From UBA6183 sp943372215 (lineage in GTDB: Bacteria > Bacteroidota > Bacteroidia > UKL13-3), in NCBI GenBank assembly GCA_943372215.1, contig CALRXU020000005.1, forward strand, positions 124,001-188,000: a stretch of DNA of 64,000 nucleotides. Reading direction: 5' to 3'. A program made the position numbers and the translations under genes. This document shows, one piece after another, positions 25,069 to 32,584 of this stretch. Every line of letters starts with the position of its first letter. Position 1 is the stretch's first letter. The notes beneath the pieces were generated by a model, which saw only the letters and a program-made list of their open reading frames with translations, did not search any database and was not told the origin of the DNA.

Positions 25069-26517
25069 ATGAAGCGGCAACTTTTATCATATCTTTTTAT
25101 TGCAGTCGGAATGGCCTGTTCTGCGCAGGTTGTTGAGTGGGGCAACCAACAAAAGTTTAAGAGTAAAACCAATTATAGTCAGGTGCTTGGAGAAAATGCA
25201 TCAGGTATTTTTGTTGTCCGCTCAAGAACCATGGATTTTAGGTATGATGTGGTAATTGAAAAGTACAAATCGAATCTTACGCTTGAATACAGCAAAGAAT
25301 TACCTAAACAAATCTCTGGAAAAACGGAACGCGCAATTGTTACGGAAGAAGGAATAGTAGAGTTTTTTACCCTCAAAGCAAACAATAAAGTGGAGCTAAA
25401 GGCCCAGTTTTTTGATAACAACCTCAATCAAACCCAAACAATATCTTTGCTGTCCGTTGATATTAGCCAGTTTGGAGAAGACGCGAAGTTTTTAATAAGA
25501 AACAACCAAGACAAAAAAGGATATTCCATATTGTTCCTTACCAACGGAGTTGATAAACAAAAAAGTGTGCTCAATATTCATGGCTTTGAAACTTCCTTGG
25601 CCCAAAAGTACTCCAGAAGGTTTTCAATACCCGCCCCTTTTGAAGATGTTTTTATCAGTAATATGGAATGCGATAATCAAGGTAATGTATTTGCAATTAT
25701 TGACATCCCAAATAGAAAACAGAAAAAGGCCAGAGACTTCTTTGTTTACAGCTATTATCCGTCAAATGACAACATGCTTGAATACCCCATTCAAAAGGAT
25801 TCTGTATTTATCAATGAAATTGGATTAGTGGTGAATAATTATACCAAATCTGTTGCAGTTGCTGGTTTTTACAGTGATAAACCAGACAATAAGTGTTTGG
25901 GTAACTTTTTCTATCAAATTGATGTTGCTTCCAATCAGGTTATTGCACAAAGTTATGAACTGTTTGATATTAGTTACGTAAGCCGGGCGTTAAGCAGCAT
26001 GCAAGAAAGAGATGGTGCGGTACTAACAGATTTATATATTCGTAAACTTATCCCAAACAGTAATGGGGGTTGTACCATATTGGCTGAAAAATTCTACGAA
26101 ACCAAGCAATCCTATACGTATCAAATTAATGGCTTCCCACAAACCAGTTATCGCAGCATTTATAATTATGATGAAGTTATAGTGGTTTCAAAAAATGGCG
26201 ATGGCACAACACGATTTAAACAGCTAATTAAAAAAACGCAACCCAGTGTGAGTGATGGTGGATATTACTCCTCGTTTATTACTGTTTTAGGGAATGATAA
26301 GGTAGGAATTATTTATAACTCAGACGTTGCCAATGAGGGGGATATTATTATGGCTACGGTAAGCAATAAGGGGGAGTTAGATAGCAAGGTATTGATTAAA
26401 TCAGTGAGCTATTTTGTGTTATTGATGCCTCCGGAATCTAAGCAGGTATCTGCTAACACGGCTGTAATTACCGCGTTAAAAGACAGGCGTTTTTGTCTGA
26501 TGCGCCTTACTTTTTAA
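25069..26517 (+). CDS. Exported protein of unknown function
   Basis: 482 residues; signal peptide MKRQLLSYLFIAVGMACSAQ, cut near residue 20. I do not recognise a family. The sequence is beta-rich, with repeated stretches of the type NVFAIIDIPNRK and VSKNGDGTTRF that suggest a propeller or similar repeat fold reading like a surface-exposed or periplasmic protein. It starts 23 bp after envC, on the same strand, and may be the last or last-but-one gene of that operon. Confidence 0.75.
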   Translation: MKRQLLSYLFIAVGMACSAQVVEWGNQQKFKSKTNYSQVLGENASGIFVVRSRTMDFRYDVVIEKYKSNLTLEYSKELPKQISGKTERAIVTEEGIVEFFTLKANNKVELKAQFFDNNLNQTQTISLLSVDISQFGEDAKFLIRNNQDKKGYSILFLTNGVDKQKSVLNIHGFETSLAQKYSRRFSIPAPFEDVFISNMECDNQGNVFAIIDIPNRKQKKARDFFVYSYYPSNDNMLEYPIQKDSVFINEIGLVVNNYTKSVAVAGFYSDKPDNKCLGNFFYQIDVASNQVIAQSYELFDISYVSRALSSMQERDGAVLTDLYIRKLIPNSNGGCTILAEKFYETKQSYTYQINGFPQTSYRSIYNYDEVIVVSKNGDGTTRFKQLIKKTQPSVSDGGYYSSFITVLGNDKVGIIYNSDVANEGDIIMATVSNKGELDSKVLIKSVSYFVLLMPPESKQVSANTAVITALKDRRFCLMRLTF

Positions 26518-26552
26518 TCATAGAAAACAACTAACTACCAAGGATACAAATT

Positions 26553-27533
26553 GTGTTAAATCTCTTTAGACAAAACACCCTTTTTGCAGGCATTCTGCTT
26601 TTTTTTCTAACATTGCTGTTAAAGTTACCCGCATTTTTAGCAATACCAAAGTATGAATTCATACAAAATGCCCCTTTTGCACGTTTGGTTTTTACTTTCA
26701 TTGCCGCATTGCCAAACCCTTACCTATGGAGTTTAATCATCACAACAGGATTGGTTTTTTTGCAAGCTATTTTTATTAATTACATTGTTGCTTCACAGGG
26801 GGTATTGTATAAAAATTCGTTTATGCCAGCCTTGTTTTACGTATTGTTAAACAGCTTGTTTTTTGTTCAAAATGAACTTACCCCACAATTGATTTCAACC
26901 ACATTTGTGTTGTTGTTATTTCATCGGCTGTGTTATTTATACCAATCGCCAACGCCCCTGTTGGTGGTGTTGGATGCCGGATTATACCTGGGAGTGGGGG
27001 TGTTGTTTAACTATGATTTATTATTGTATCTGCCCTTTATCTTAATAAGTGTAATCATCTTTACCTCTTTTAATATTAGGTACCTTATTATCACGCTTAT
27101 TGGCATTATGGTTCCGCTTTATTTTACTACCGTTTATTTCTACAGCATCAACCGATTTGACGATTTTATTGGATACATGCTACTTAGTTTTGAGAGCAAG
27201 TACCTGAAGCCAATTGAAACCAATTGGATACGGCTGATTCCATGGATAGTGTTTCTCCCCGTTGCTGGGTATTCTGTTCTTACTTTACAGCAGAATTTTT
27301 TCAGAAATAAGGTAAAAACCCGCAGGATTATACAAAGCATTTACCTGATGCTTCTTTTTGGCATCATCGGCCTTTTTTTTGATAACCTGAATTACATGTA
27401 CGCCATTTGTTATTTGGCTGTTCCACTTTGCATAGTTGTTGCTTATTATTTTATTAGCAACAAACGGTTTTGGTTAAAAGAATTCCTATTTGTAGCACTT
27501 GTTTTACTTGCCTTTTATTACCAACTTTCGTAA
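26553..27533 (+). CDS. Polytopic membrane protein, DUF6427-like
   Basis: 326 residues with about 8-9 hydrophobic helices and very few charges. The N-terminus (MLNLFRQNTLFAGILLFF) and overall make-up resemble DUF6427 of Bacteroidota, a family of unknown function. GTG start at 26553, 36 bp after the previous gene. It converges on the LytTR regulator with a gap of only 3 bp and no terminator. Confidence 0.72.
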   Translation: MLNLFRQNTLFAGILLFFLTLLLKLPAFLAIPKYEFIQNAPFARLVFTFIAALPNPYLWSLIITTGLVFLQAIFINYIVASQGVLYKNSFMPALFYVLLNSLFFVQNELTPQLISTTFVLLLFHRLCYLYQSPTPLLVVLDAGLYLGVGVLFNYDLLLYLPFILISVIIFTSFNIRYLIITLIGIMVPLYFTTVYFYSINRFDDFIGYMLLSFESKYLKPIETNWIRLIPWIVFLPVAGYSVLTLQQNFFRNKVKTRRIIQSIYLMLLFGIIGLFFDNLNYMYAICYLAVPLCIVVAYYFISNKRFWLKEFLFVALVLLAFYYQLS

Positions 27534-27536
27534 ATC

Positions 27537-28280
27537 TTATTTCATTCCAAGTGTTACCTTAAGTTTGCTGTATCCGGTTTTACTAAGTGGCACTCGGGCT
27601 CCATTTTTAAGCAATGCCACGTGGCTTTCTTTCTCTGGCTGTTCAATTCTTGTAAGCTGGTCTAACTTGATAATAAATGAACGATGAACGCGAACAAACT
27701 CTTGCGGGTTTAGTCCTTGTTCGAAGCTACTCATGGTACGCTTTTTTACAAAAAGGCCCTCTGCCGTATGGATTTTGACATAATCATCGTAAGCTTCAAG
27801 GTAAATAATATCCTGAACAGGAATAATGCGAATTTGGTGGTGTGTTTTTACAACAACTCTGCTATTCTCATCCTGGTTTCGCGTTCTGTTCTCGGTAAAT
27901 TCACGGGCAGTATTCTCGGTAGATTGAGCCCTGTTGGCCAGCCATTTTTCAAAGGCCTTTTCAAAACGGTCCTTACTAAAGGGCTTCAGCAGGTAATCAA
28001 TAGCGTTGTTATCAAACGCCTTTATGGCGTACTCATCAAATGCGGTAGTAAAGATCACATCAGGCGCTGGGTCTAACAGCTCAAGCATTTCAAACCCGTT
28101 AATTTTGGGCATTTGGATATCTAAAAAAATAATGTCAGGCTTATGCTGCATAATGGCCTTAACCCCTTCAAAGCCATCTCCGCACTCTTGCATAACTTCT
28201 ACTTCTTTAAAATAACCGAGGTACTCTTTCACTACCAATCGTGCTAAAGGCTCATCATCAATTATTACACATTTTATCAT
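27537..28280 (-). CDS. LytTR-family response regulator
   Basis: 247 residues: receiver domain 1-120 with the acidic pair in IIDDEP, phospho-acceptor Asp54 in FLDIQMP, and Lys in LLKPF; then a LytTR DNA-binding domain (~140-245, VRVHRSFIIKLDQL). Controls transcription in response to the kinase encoded just upstream, whose stop it overlaps by 4 bp (ATGA). Targets are unknown. Probably part of an envelope-stress unit with the LiaF-like gene. Confidence 0.94.
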   Translation of the reverse strand: MIKCVIIDDEPLARLVVKEYLGYFKEVEVMQECGDGFEGVKAIMQHKPDIIFLDIQMPKINGFEMLELLDPAPDVIFTTAFDEYAIKAFDNNAIDYLLKPFSKDRFEKAFEKWLANRAQSTENTAREFTENRTRNQDENSRVVVKTHHQIRIIPVQDIIYLEAYDDYVKIHTAEGLFVKKRTMSSFEQGLNPQEFVRVHRSFIIKLDQLTRIEQPEKESHVALLKNGARVPLSKTGYSKLKVTLGMK

Positions 28281-29317
28281 ACGGCTTGCGGTATTGTAAC
28301 GGTGGTTGTAAATAAGTTTTCATGGTGATTGGTGGTTAACAAATCATTTCTGGCATAAAGTAGGTATAACCGTCTTTGTACACTGGTTAAACCAAAACCA
28401 GCACCCTTTTTAGGGGTAGAGGTTTTTTCATCAAAGGGGTTGGTAATAACAATCATAAGGTTTGATTGCTCCATTTTACATAAAATTTGAATCTCTACTT
28501 CTCCTATAACATCATACAACCCAAATTTAATGGCATTTTCAACCAATGGCTGCAAAATAAGTGGTGGAATCCGGCAATCAAGGGTTTCCTTTTCCGCGTC
28601 AATAACAGGGCTTAGCCTATGCCCAAAACGCACCTTTTCAATATCCAAATAAAGCTGCAAATGTTTAAGCTCTTCAGCCAAAGCAAACGACTCGTGCTCG
28701 TTATTGCGCAGTGTACCCCTTAAAAATTCACTCAATTGATGAAGCATTTTTCTGGCCTCTTCTGGACGCGTGCCAACCAAGGCGCTAATGCTATTTAAAC
28801 TGTTGAATAAAAAATGAGGTTGCAATTGCTGCCGTAAACTTACCAACTCGGCTTCTTTGGTTAAGGTCTCCGCATCTAATGAGCGTTGTTGGTTTTTTTG
28901 TTGCTCGTTAAAATAGAACCACAACACTGTAAAAACGGAAAGAATAGTAACATTAAGCATGTTAAAAACCACCCGTATTGGCATGGAGAGTGTCACAAAA
29001 TGAAGGTATGTTGCATCGTCTTTGAACAGGTGAAACATAATACTCCGAAACATCGCAGAGATTACCACCGTTAATAGTAAGGCCCAAATACGTGGATATA
29101 ATATGTTTTCTCGTGCCGGCTTATAAAAACGTAAAATATTGTAGGTAGAAATACCTGCTGAAATCACCAATAAGTTAGTGATTAGAGCGTCAATAAACGC
29201 TGTTTTAAGCGGAATATGAAGGTCAGCAATAATATAAGTTTGGGCTGCTATCCAAAATATACCGTTTAGGATATAATAGGTAATGAAGCGGGTGTATTTA
29301 ATATCTTGAATTTGCAC
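28277..29317 (-). CDS. LytS/YehU-type sensor histidine kinase
   Basis: Inner-membrane sensor kinase with four hydrophobic helices in the first ~125 residues, a short coiled coil, and the His_kinase signature LQPHFLFNSLNSISAL with the phospho-acceptor His. The HATPase part holds the N-box VENAIKFG and a G-rich loop KGAGFGLTSVQRRL. The start is taken as GTG 29317, one base after the upstream stop. It partners the LytTR regulator downstream. The signal is unknown; no large periplasmic domain exists, so it may sense in or near the membrane. Confidence 0.93.
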   Translation of the reverse strand: MQIQDIKYTRFITYYILNGIFWIAAQTYIIADLHIPLKTAFIDALITNLLVISAGISTYNILRFYKPARENILYPRIWALLLTVVISAMFRSIMFHLFKDDATYLHFVTLSMPIRVVFNMLNVTILSVFTVLWFYFNEQQKNQQRSLDAETLTKEAELVSLRQQLQPHFLFNSLNSISALVGTRPEEARKMLHQLSEFLRGTLRNNEHESFALAEELKHLQLYLDIEKVRFGHRLSPVIDAEKETLDCRIPPLILQPLVENAIKFGLYDVIGEVEIQILCKMEQSNLMIVITNPFDEKTSTPKKGAGFGLTSVQRRLYLLYARNDLLTTNHHENLFTTTVTIPQAV

Positions 29318-29318
29318 A

Positions 29319-29675
29319 CTACATAACAACGCTTTGGCTTAGCGTTTTTTGTTCAATTACTGATGCCCTGTGGTGAATAAAATTAATATAAGTGTCTGCG
29401 TTTTCCTCCTCATGTGCCCTAGAGTCAAGCTCCATACCATCATAAAAATTATCTAGCTCTTTTAATTCGCAAACATCAATAAATTGCCATTTTACAGCAT
29501 TAAGGTCCTCTGTCATAAAAGCCAGTTCTTCTCTACCGCCAATAAATCGGGCTTTTAAAAATGCTTCGTTGTAGCTTCTGGCTTCTATCAGCCTCGTTTG
29601 CTCATCAAATTGTGGGGTGTGGCTTCCGTTTCCTGTGGTTACGCTAAAAACAAGTTTGGTAATGAACCATTTCAT
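29319..29675 (-). CDS. DUF4288 domain protein
   Basis: 118-residue cytoplasmic protein matching DUF4288: start MKWFITKLVFSV, ARSYNEAFLKARFIGGREE and WQFIDVCELKEL. Function unknown. Its place between a LiaF-like membrane protein and a LytS-type kinase, with gaps of 18 and 1 bp, suggests it is part of that signalling operon. Confidence 0.82.
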   Translation of the reverse strand: MKWFITKLVFSVTTGNGSHTPQFDEQTRLIEARSYNEAFLKARFIGGREELAFMTEDLNAVKWQFIDVCELKELDNFYDGMELDSRAHEEENADTYINFIHHRASVIEQKTLSQSVVM

Positions 29676-29693
29676 GAGTCGTATATTTATAGG

Positions 29694-30428
29694 TTAGTAG
29701 TTTTTAATATCAATACCTCCAAAAATGCTGATGCCTTTTAAAATCAGCACCTTACTTCCCGGATTGTTTCGGTGTTCCGTCATGTTTCTTTTATCTTCTA
29801 TTCCGCCTAAAATGGCAATATTTTCAGATTGAATTTCCCAGTTGGAAGGCACGATAAGTAGCGTTCCACCAAATATCTGTGTAACTTCTAAGATAACCGA
29901 CCCATTAAAATCCGCCTGACTTAAATTAATTTCAGCACCTCCCAAAATGCAGGTAATTTCACCTCCTTTAAAGTCTTTTGTAATCACGTGCTTTTTAACC
30001 CCCCCCATAATTGAAATGGCATCTAACATGTTTTCATTGTTCTGAAAGTTCACGTTGTTTTTACATCTTTCACGCCATGATTTCCAACGCTCTCTTCTTT
30101 TACCTGCGGTACTAATAATGGCTAATCCCAATAAGATAATAGCTGTTGGCCAAAGGTAATTTTCAAGTTGGGTTTCTGGAAAAACATCATCTACTAGCAG
30201 TACCAATCCCAACAATACCAGCACTATCCAGCCCATGTGTTTAAAGTTATGTTTTACACCAATATAAACGCCAATGGTGATAATGAGCATTTCCCAGGTA
30301 AATAACCAGGAAGGAAAGGACACGCCAAGTTGCTTAAGCAACAAAACAGTTCCTACCCCTACAACAAGAATACCACTAAGGACACGTCCTTTGGTGCTAT
30401 GCATTTGTTTCCATTTAGGATTTTCCAT
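29694..30428 (-). CDS. LiaF-like membrane protein (cell-wall stress type)
   Basis: 244 residues: four transmembrane helices at ~15-120 (VLSGILVVGVGTVLLLKQLG, then two more pairs) and a C-terminal beta-helix-like LiaF/DUF2154 domain (ILGGAEINLS, FGGTLLIVPSNWEIQ, ILKGISIFGGIDI). In Bacillus, LiaF restrains the LiaSR kinase-regulator pair that responds to cell-wall antibiotics; the same job for the LytS/LytTR pair here is an inference from the operon. ATG 30428 is chosen, since the open frame upstream crosses the promoter. Confidence 0.85.
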   Translation of the reverse strand: MENPKWKQMHSTKGRVLSGILVVGVGTVLLLKQLGVSFPSWLFTWEMLIITIGVYIGVKHNFKHMGWIVLVLLGLVLLVDDVFPETQLENYLWPTAIILLGLAIISTAGKRRERWKSWRERCKNNVNFQNNENMLDAISIMGGVKKHVITKDFKGGEITCILGGAEINLSQADFNGSVILEVTQIFGGTLLIVPSNWEIQSENIAILGGIEDKRNMTEHRNNPGSKVLILKGISIFGGIDIKNY

Positions 30429-30453
30429 TGGTTGCTTTAAAAGTAATGAGAAA

Positions 30454-30461
30454 CAAATGTA
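30454..30461 (-). promoter_or_regulatory. Promoter -7 box for the LiaF-like operon
   Basis: Minus strand TACATTTG, a TAnnTTTG match 25 bp before the ATG. A TTTG is present but only 12 bp away. Confidence 0.45.
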
Positions 30462-30572
30462 ACAACTTGATAGCAAATTAATAAGGAACATTGGGCAGAA
30501 AGTGATGATTGATAGGTGAGTGTTTAAGATTTGTAGGTAAACATGCCTGAAATAAAATGCAGATTTAATTGG

Positions 30573-30580
30573 TATGTTTG
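30573..30580 (+). promoter_or_regulatory. Promoter -7 box of the SRPBCC gene (leaderless)
   Basis: TATGTTTG ends 4 bp before the ATG at 30585. With a start site 5-7 bp past the box, the mRNA would begin at or next to the ATG. Confidence 0.5.
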
Positions 30581-30584
30581 AAGG

Positions 30585-30986
30585 ATGAACATTGTTACAA
30601 TTGAGTTGGAGCATCATTTTAATACAACAGCAGCTGATGTTTACAACATTTTAATGGATGAAAGAAAACACAGTTCATTTACGGGAGACGTGGTTGAGAT
30701 CGCAGAAATAGAAAACACCTCGTTTTCTTTAATGGGTGGATTGGCTTATGGAAAAAACGTAATACTTGAAAAGGAGTCGAAAGTGATGTGGCGTTTTGCA
30801 ATGACACATCAGGAGTGGCCTGAAAATCATTGGAGCGAGGTAACAATTTTGTTAAAACCGGGCCCTGAAAAGGGGTGTACCTTAACCTTGTCTCACACCG
30901 AAATTCCTGAGCATTTAGAAGAACTTATGAAGCAATTTTGGGAAGAAAACTATTGGAATGCGTTAAGTTATTACATCGATAGATAA
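30585..30986 (+). CDS. SRPBCC/AHSA1-like domain protein
   Basis: 133-residue START-like fold protein. The pattern HHFNTTAADVYNILMDERKHSSFTG, then WPENHWSEV and a C-terminal helix with FWEENYWN, fits the AHSA1 (activator of Hsp90 ATPase homolog) branch of SRPBCC proteins, which bind hydrophobic ligands. Ligand and role are unknown. Single-gene unit with its own promoter box. Confidence 0.85.
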   Translation: MNIVTIELEHHFNTTAADVYNILMDERKHSSFTGDVVEIAEIENTSFSLMGGLAYGKNVILEKESKVMWRFAMTHQEWPENHWSEVTILLKPGPEKGCTLTLSHTEIPEHLEELMKQFWEENYWNALSYYIDR

Positions 30987-30989
30987 TAA

Positions 30990-31008
30990 CCTAAAAATAG
31001 GGTTTAGG
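30990..31008. terminator. Weak hairpin between convergent genes
   Basis: CCTAAA (30990-30995) pairs with TTTAGG (31003-31008), loop of 7, followed on the plus strand by a pyrimidine-rich stretch. It overlaps the end of the methyltransferase gene. Only a possible terminator. Confidence 0.3.
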
Positions 31009-31783
31009 CTTTCTTTCTAGCAATCACAAAAATATCCCAAGTAAAATCAAGCCTTTCGTCAGTAAGAAAAAAGTCTTTTGTGGTAATGGCTAAGGTATCT
31101 TCGTTTTTGTTTTTAAGCTCTTTACGCATTACAGTAGTAAGGAGATTATATGGAGCAACAAGCCATGATGCAGGAATAATTTTATGCAAACCAAGCGGGT
31201 CTAAACGAAGAATTTTTTTTGCCCAGCGGGCATTTTCTTCATAGTATTTGTTCACTGCTTCATTGCCCTGAACGCCTTTAATATCAAACGCTTCAAACAC
31301 TTTTCCAATTTCGGTTCGCATTTCATCAAAGGTAAATTCATGCACATGAAAAGGGTTTCGTGCTATACTCATTTTGGCGTTGGGTGTTGAACACAAAAAC
31401 AGCCCCCCTGGTTTTAATACACGGTACGCCTCTTTCATAAATCCAAGGCGAGGGTGGATGTGTTCTATAAACTGAAAAGAAGTAACCACATCAACACTTT
31501 CATCGGGCAATGGAATTGGCGGTACAGAGCCAGAAATAAAGGAAAGATTGGTTTTTGCAGCATGTTTCTCCCTAGCTATTTTAAGGGTCTCTTCACTATA
31601 ATCAACACCAACAGTAGATTTGGTAAAATCTGCTAAATATTGTGTTCCATATCCATCAGCACAACCAATGTCAGCCGTGTTTTTACCCTCAACAAACTGA
31701 CGGGCGTACTCATATGCAAAAAAACAACGTTGTACGGTTACATTATTACTGTCTTCAAAACTTGGTCTTTCTCTGTCTGCCAT
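31004..31783 (-). CDS. Class I SAM-dependent methyltransferase
   Basis: 259 residues with motif I TADIGCADGYGTQYLAD near 38-54, acidic strand-2 end (VGVDYS), SVDVVTSFQFIEHI and GGLFLCSTPN. A Methyltransf_11-type enzyme; the FxFIEHI and STPN signatures are frequent in enzymes acting on glycans or lipids. Substrate not identified. The ATG at 31783 is clear. Confidence 0.85.
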   Translation of the reverse strand: MADRERPSFEDSNNVTVQRCFFAYEYARQFVEGKNTADIGCADGYGTQYLADFTKSTVGVDYSEETLKIAREKHAAKTNLSFISGSVPPIPLPDESVDVVTSFQFIEHIHPRLGFMKEAYRVLKPGGLFLCSTPNAKMSIARNPFHVHEFTFDEMRTEIGKVFEAFDIKGVQGNEAVNKYYEENARWAKKILRLDPLGLHKIIPASWLVAPYNLLTTVMRKELKNKNEDTLAITTKDFFLTDERLDFTWDIFVIARKKA

Positions 31784-31885
31784 GTATGGTAAGTTTACGT
31801 TGATTAAAGAAGCCTAAACAAGATTCAATCAACTAATAGTTGGCAAAAATAATCAAAATAGTAACTTGCCATAAAATCATTTATC

Positions 31886-32548
31886 ATGGACTTTAAATCA
31901 CTATTAACCTTTTTGGCCAACCTACAGGAAAATAACCATAAGGAATGGTTTGATGCCAATAAAAAACCTTACGAAGCACTAAGAAAACAATGGATTGAAT
32001 TTGTTTCAGGGATGATTATTGAAGTAGGGAAGTTTGATAAAGACATCGCTGGCCTAGAGGCTAAAAACTGTATTTTTAGAATTAACCGCGATGTGCGATT
32101 CAGTGCAGATAAATCGCCTTATAAAAATAACTTTGGTATGAGCCTAAGCAAAGGTGGTAAAAAGGCAGAGTTTTGTGGGTATTATTTACATGTGCAGCCA
32201 AATGGTTGTTTTTTAGCGGGCGGGGCTTATGTTCCCATGCCCGATAAGCTGGCTGCAATTAGGCAGGAAATAGATTACAATGCGGAGGAGTTTAAGGCTA
32301 TTGTTGAAGACAAAACATTTAAAAAACAATTTAAGAAACTGACTGGCGATGCACTTCAGCGTCCTCCAAAAGGTTACGAAGCAGATAACCCTATGATTGG
32401 TTTTATTAAGCAAAAGAGTTTTTTGGCGGAGTATAAATTAACCAACGAGGATTTGCAGAAAAGGGATTTTGCTAAAAAAGCAGTAGAAATTTTTAGTGCC
32501 ATGCATCCTTTAAATGACTTTTTAAACCGCGCAATTTCGCAGGTATAA
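31886..32548 (+). CDS. DUF2461 (TIGR02453) family protein
   Basis: 220-residue protein, full match in outline to the DUF2461 family: FLANLQENNHKEWFDANK at the N-terminus, CIFRINRDVRFSADKSPYKNNFG in the middle, and GGAYVPMPDKLAAIRQEID. Widespread but with no proven function. Single gene, converging on carB across a shared terminator. Confidence 0.88.
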   Translation: MDFKSLLTFLANLQENNHKEWFDANKKPYEALRKQWIEFVSGMIIEVGKFDKDIAGLEAKNCIFRINRDVRFSADKSPYKNNFGMSLSKGGKKAEFCGYYLHVQPNGCFLAGGAYVPMPDKLAAIRQEIDYNAEEFKAIVEDKTFKKQFKKLTGDALQRPPKGYEADNPMIGFIKQKSFLAEYKLTNEDLQKRDFAKKAVEIFSAMHPLNDFLNRAISQV

Positions 32549-32582
32549 AAAAAGCGGCTTGATTAATTCAACCCGCTTTTTC
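32547..32582. terminator. Bidirectional terminator
   Basis: AAAAAAGCGG ... CCGCTTTTT with an inner TTGA/TCAA arm; runs of A and T on either side serve both the plus-strand DUF2461 gene and the minus-strand carB gene. Confidence 0.75.
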
Positions 32583-32584
32583 AG

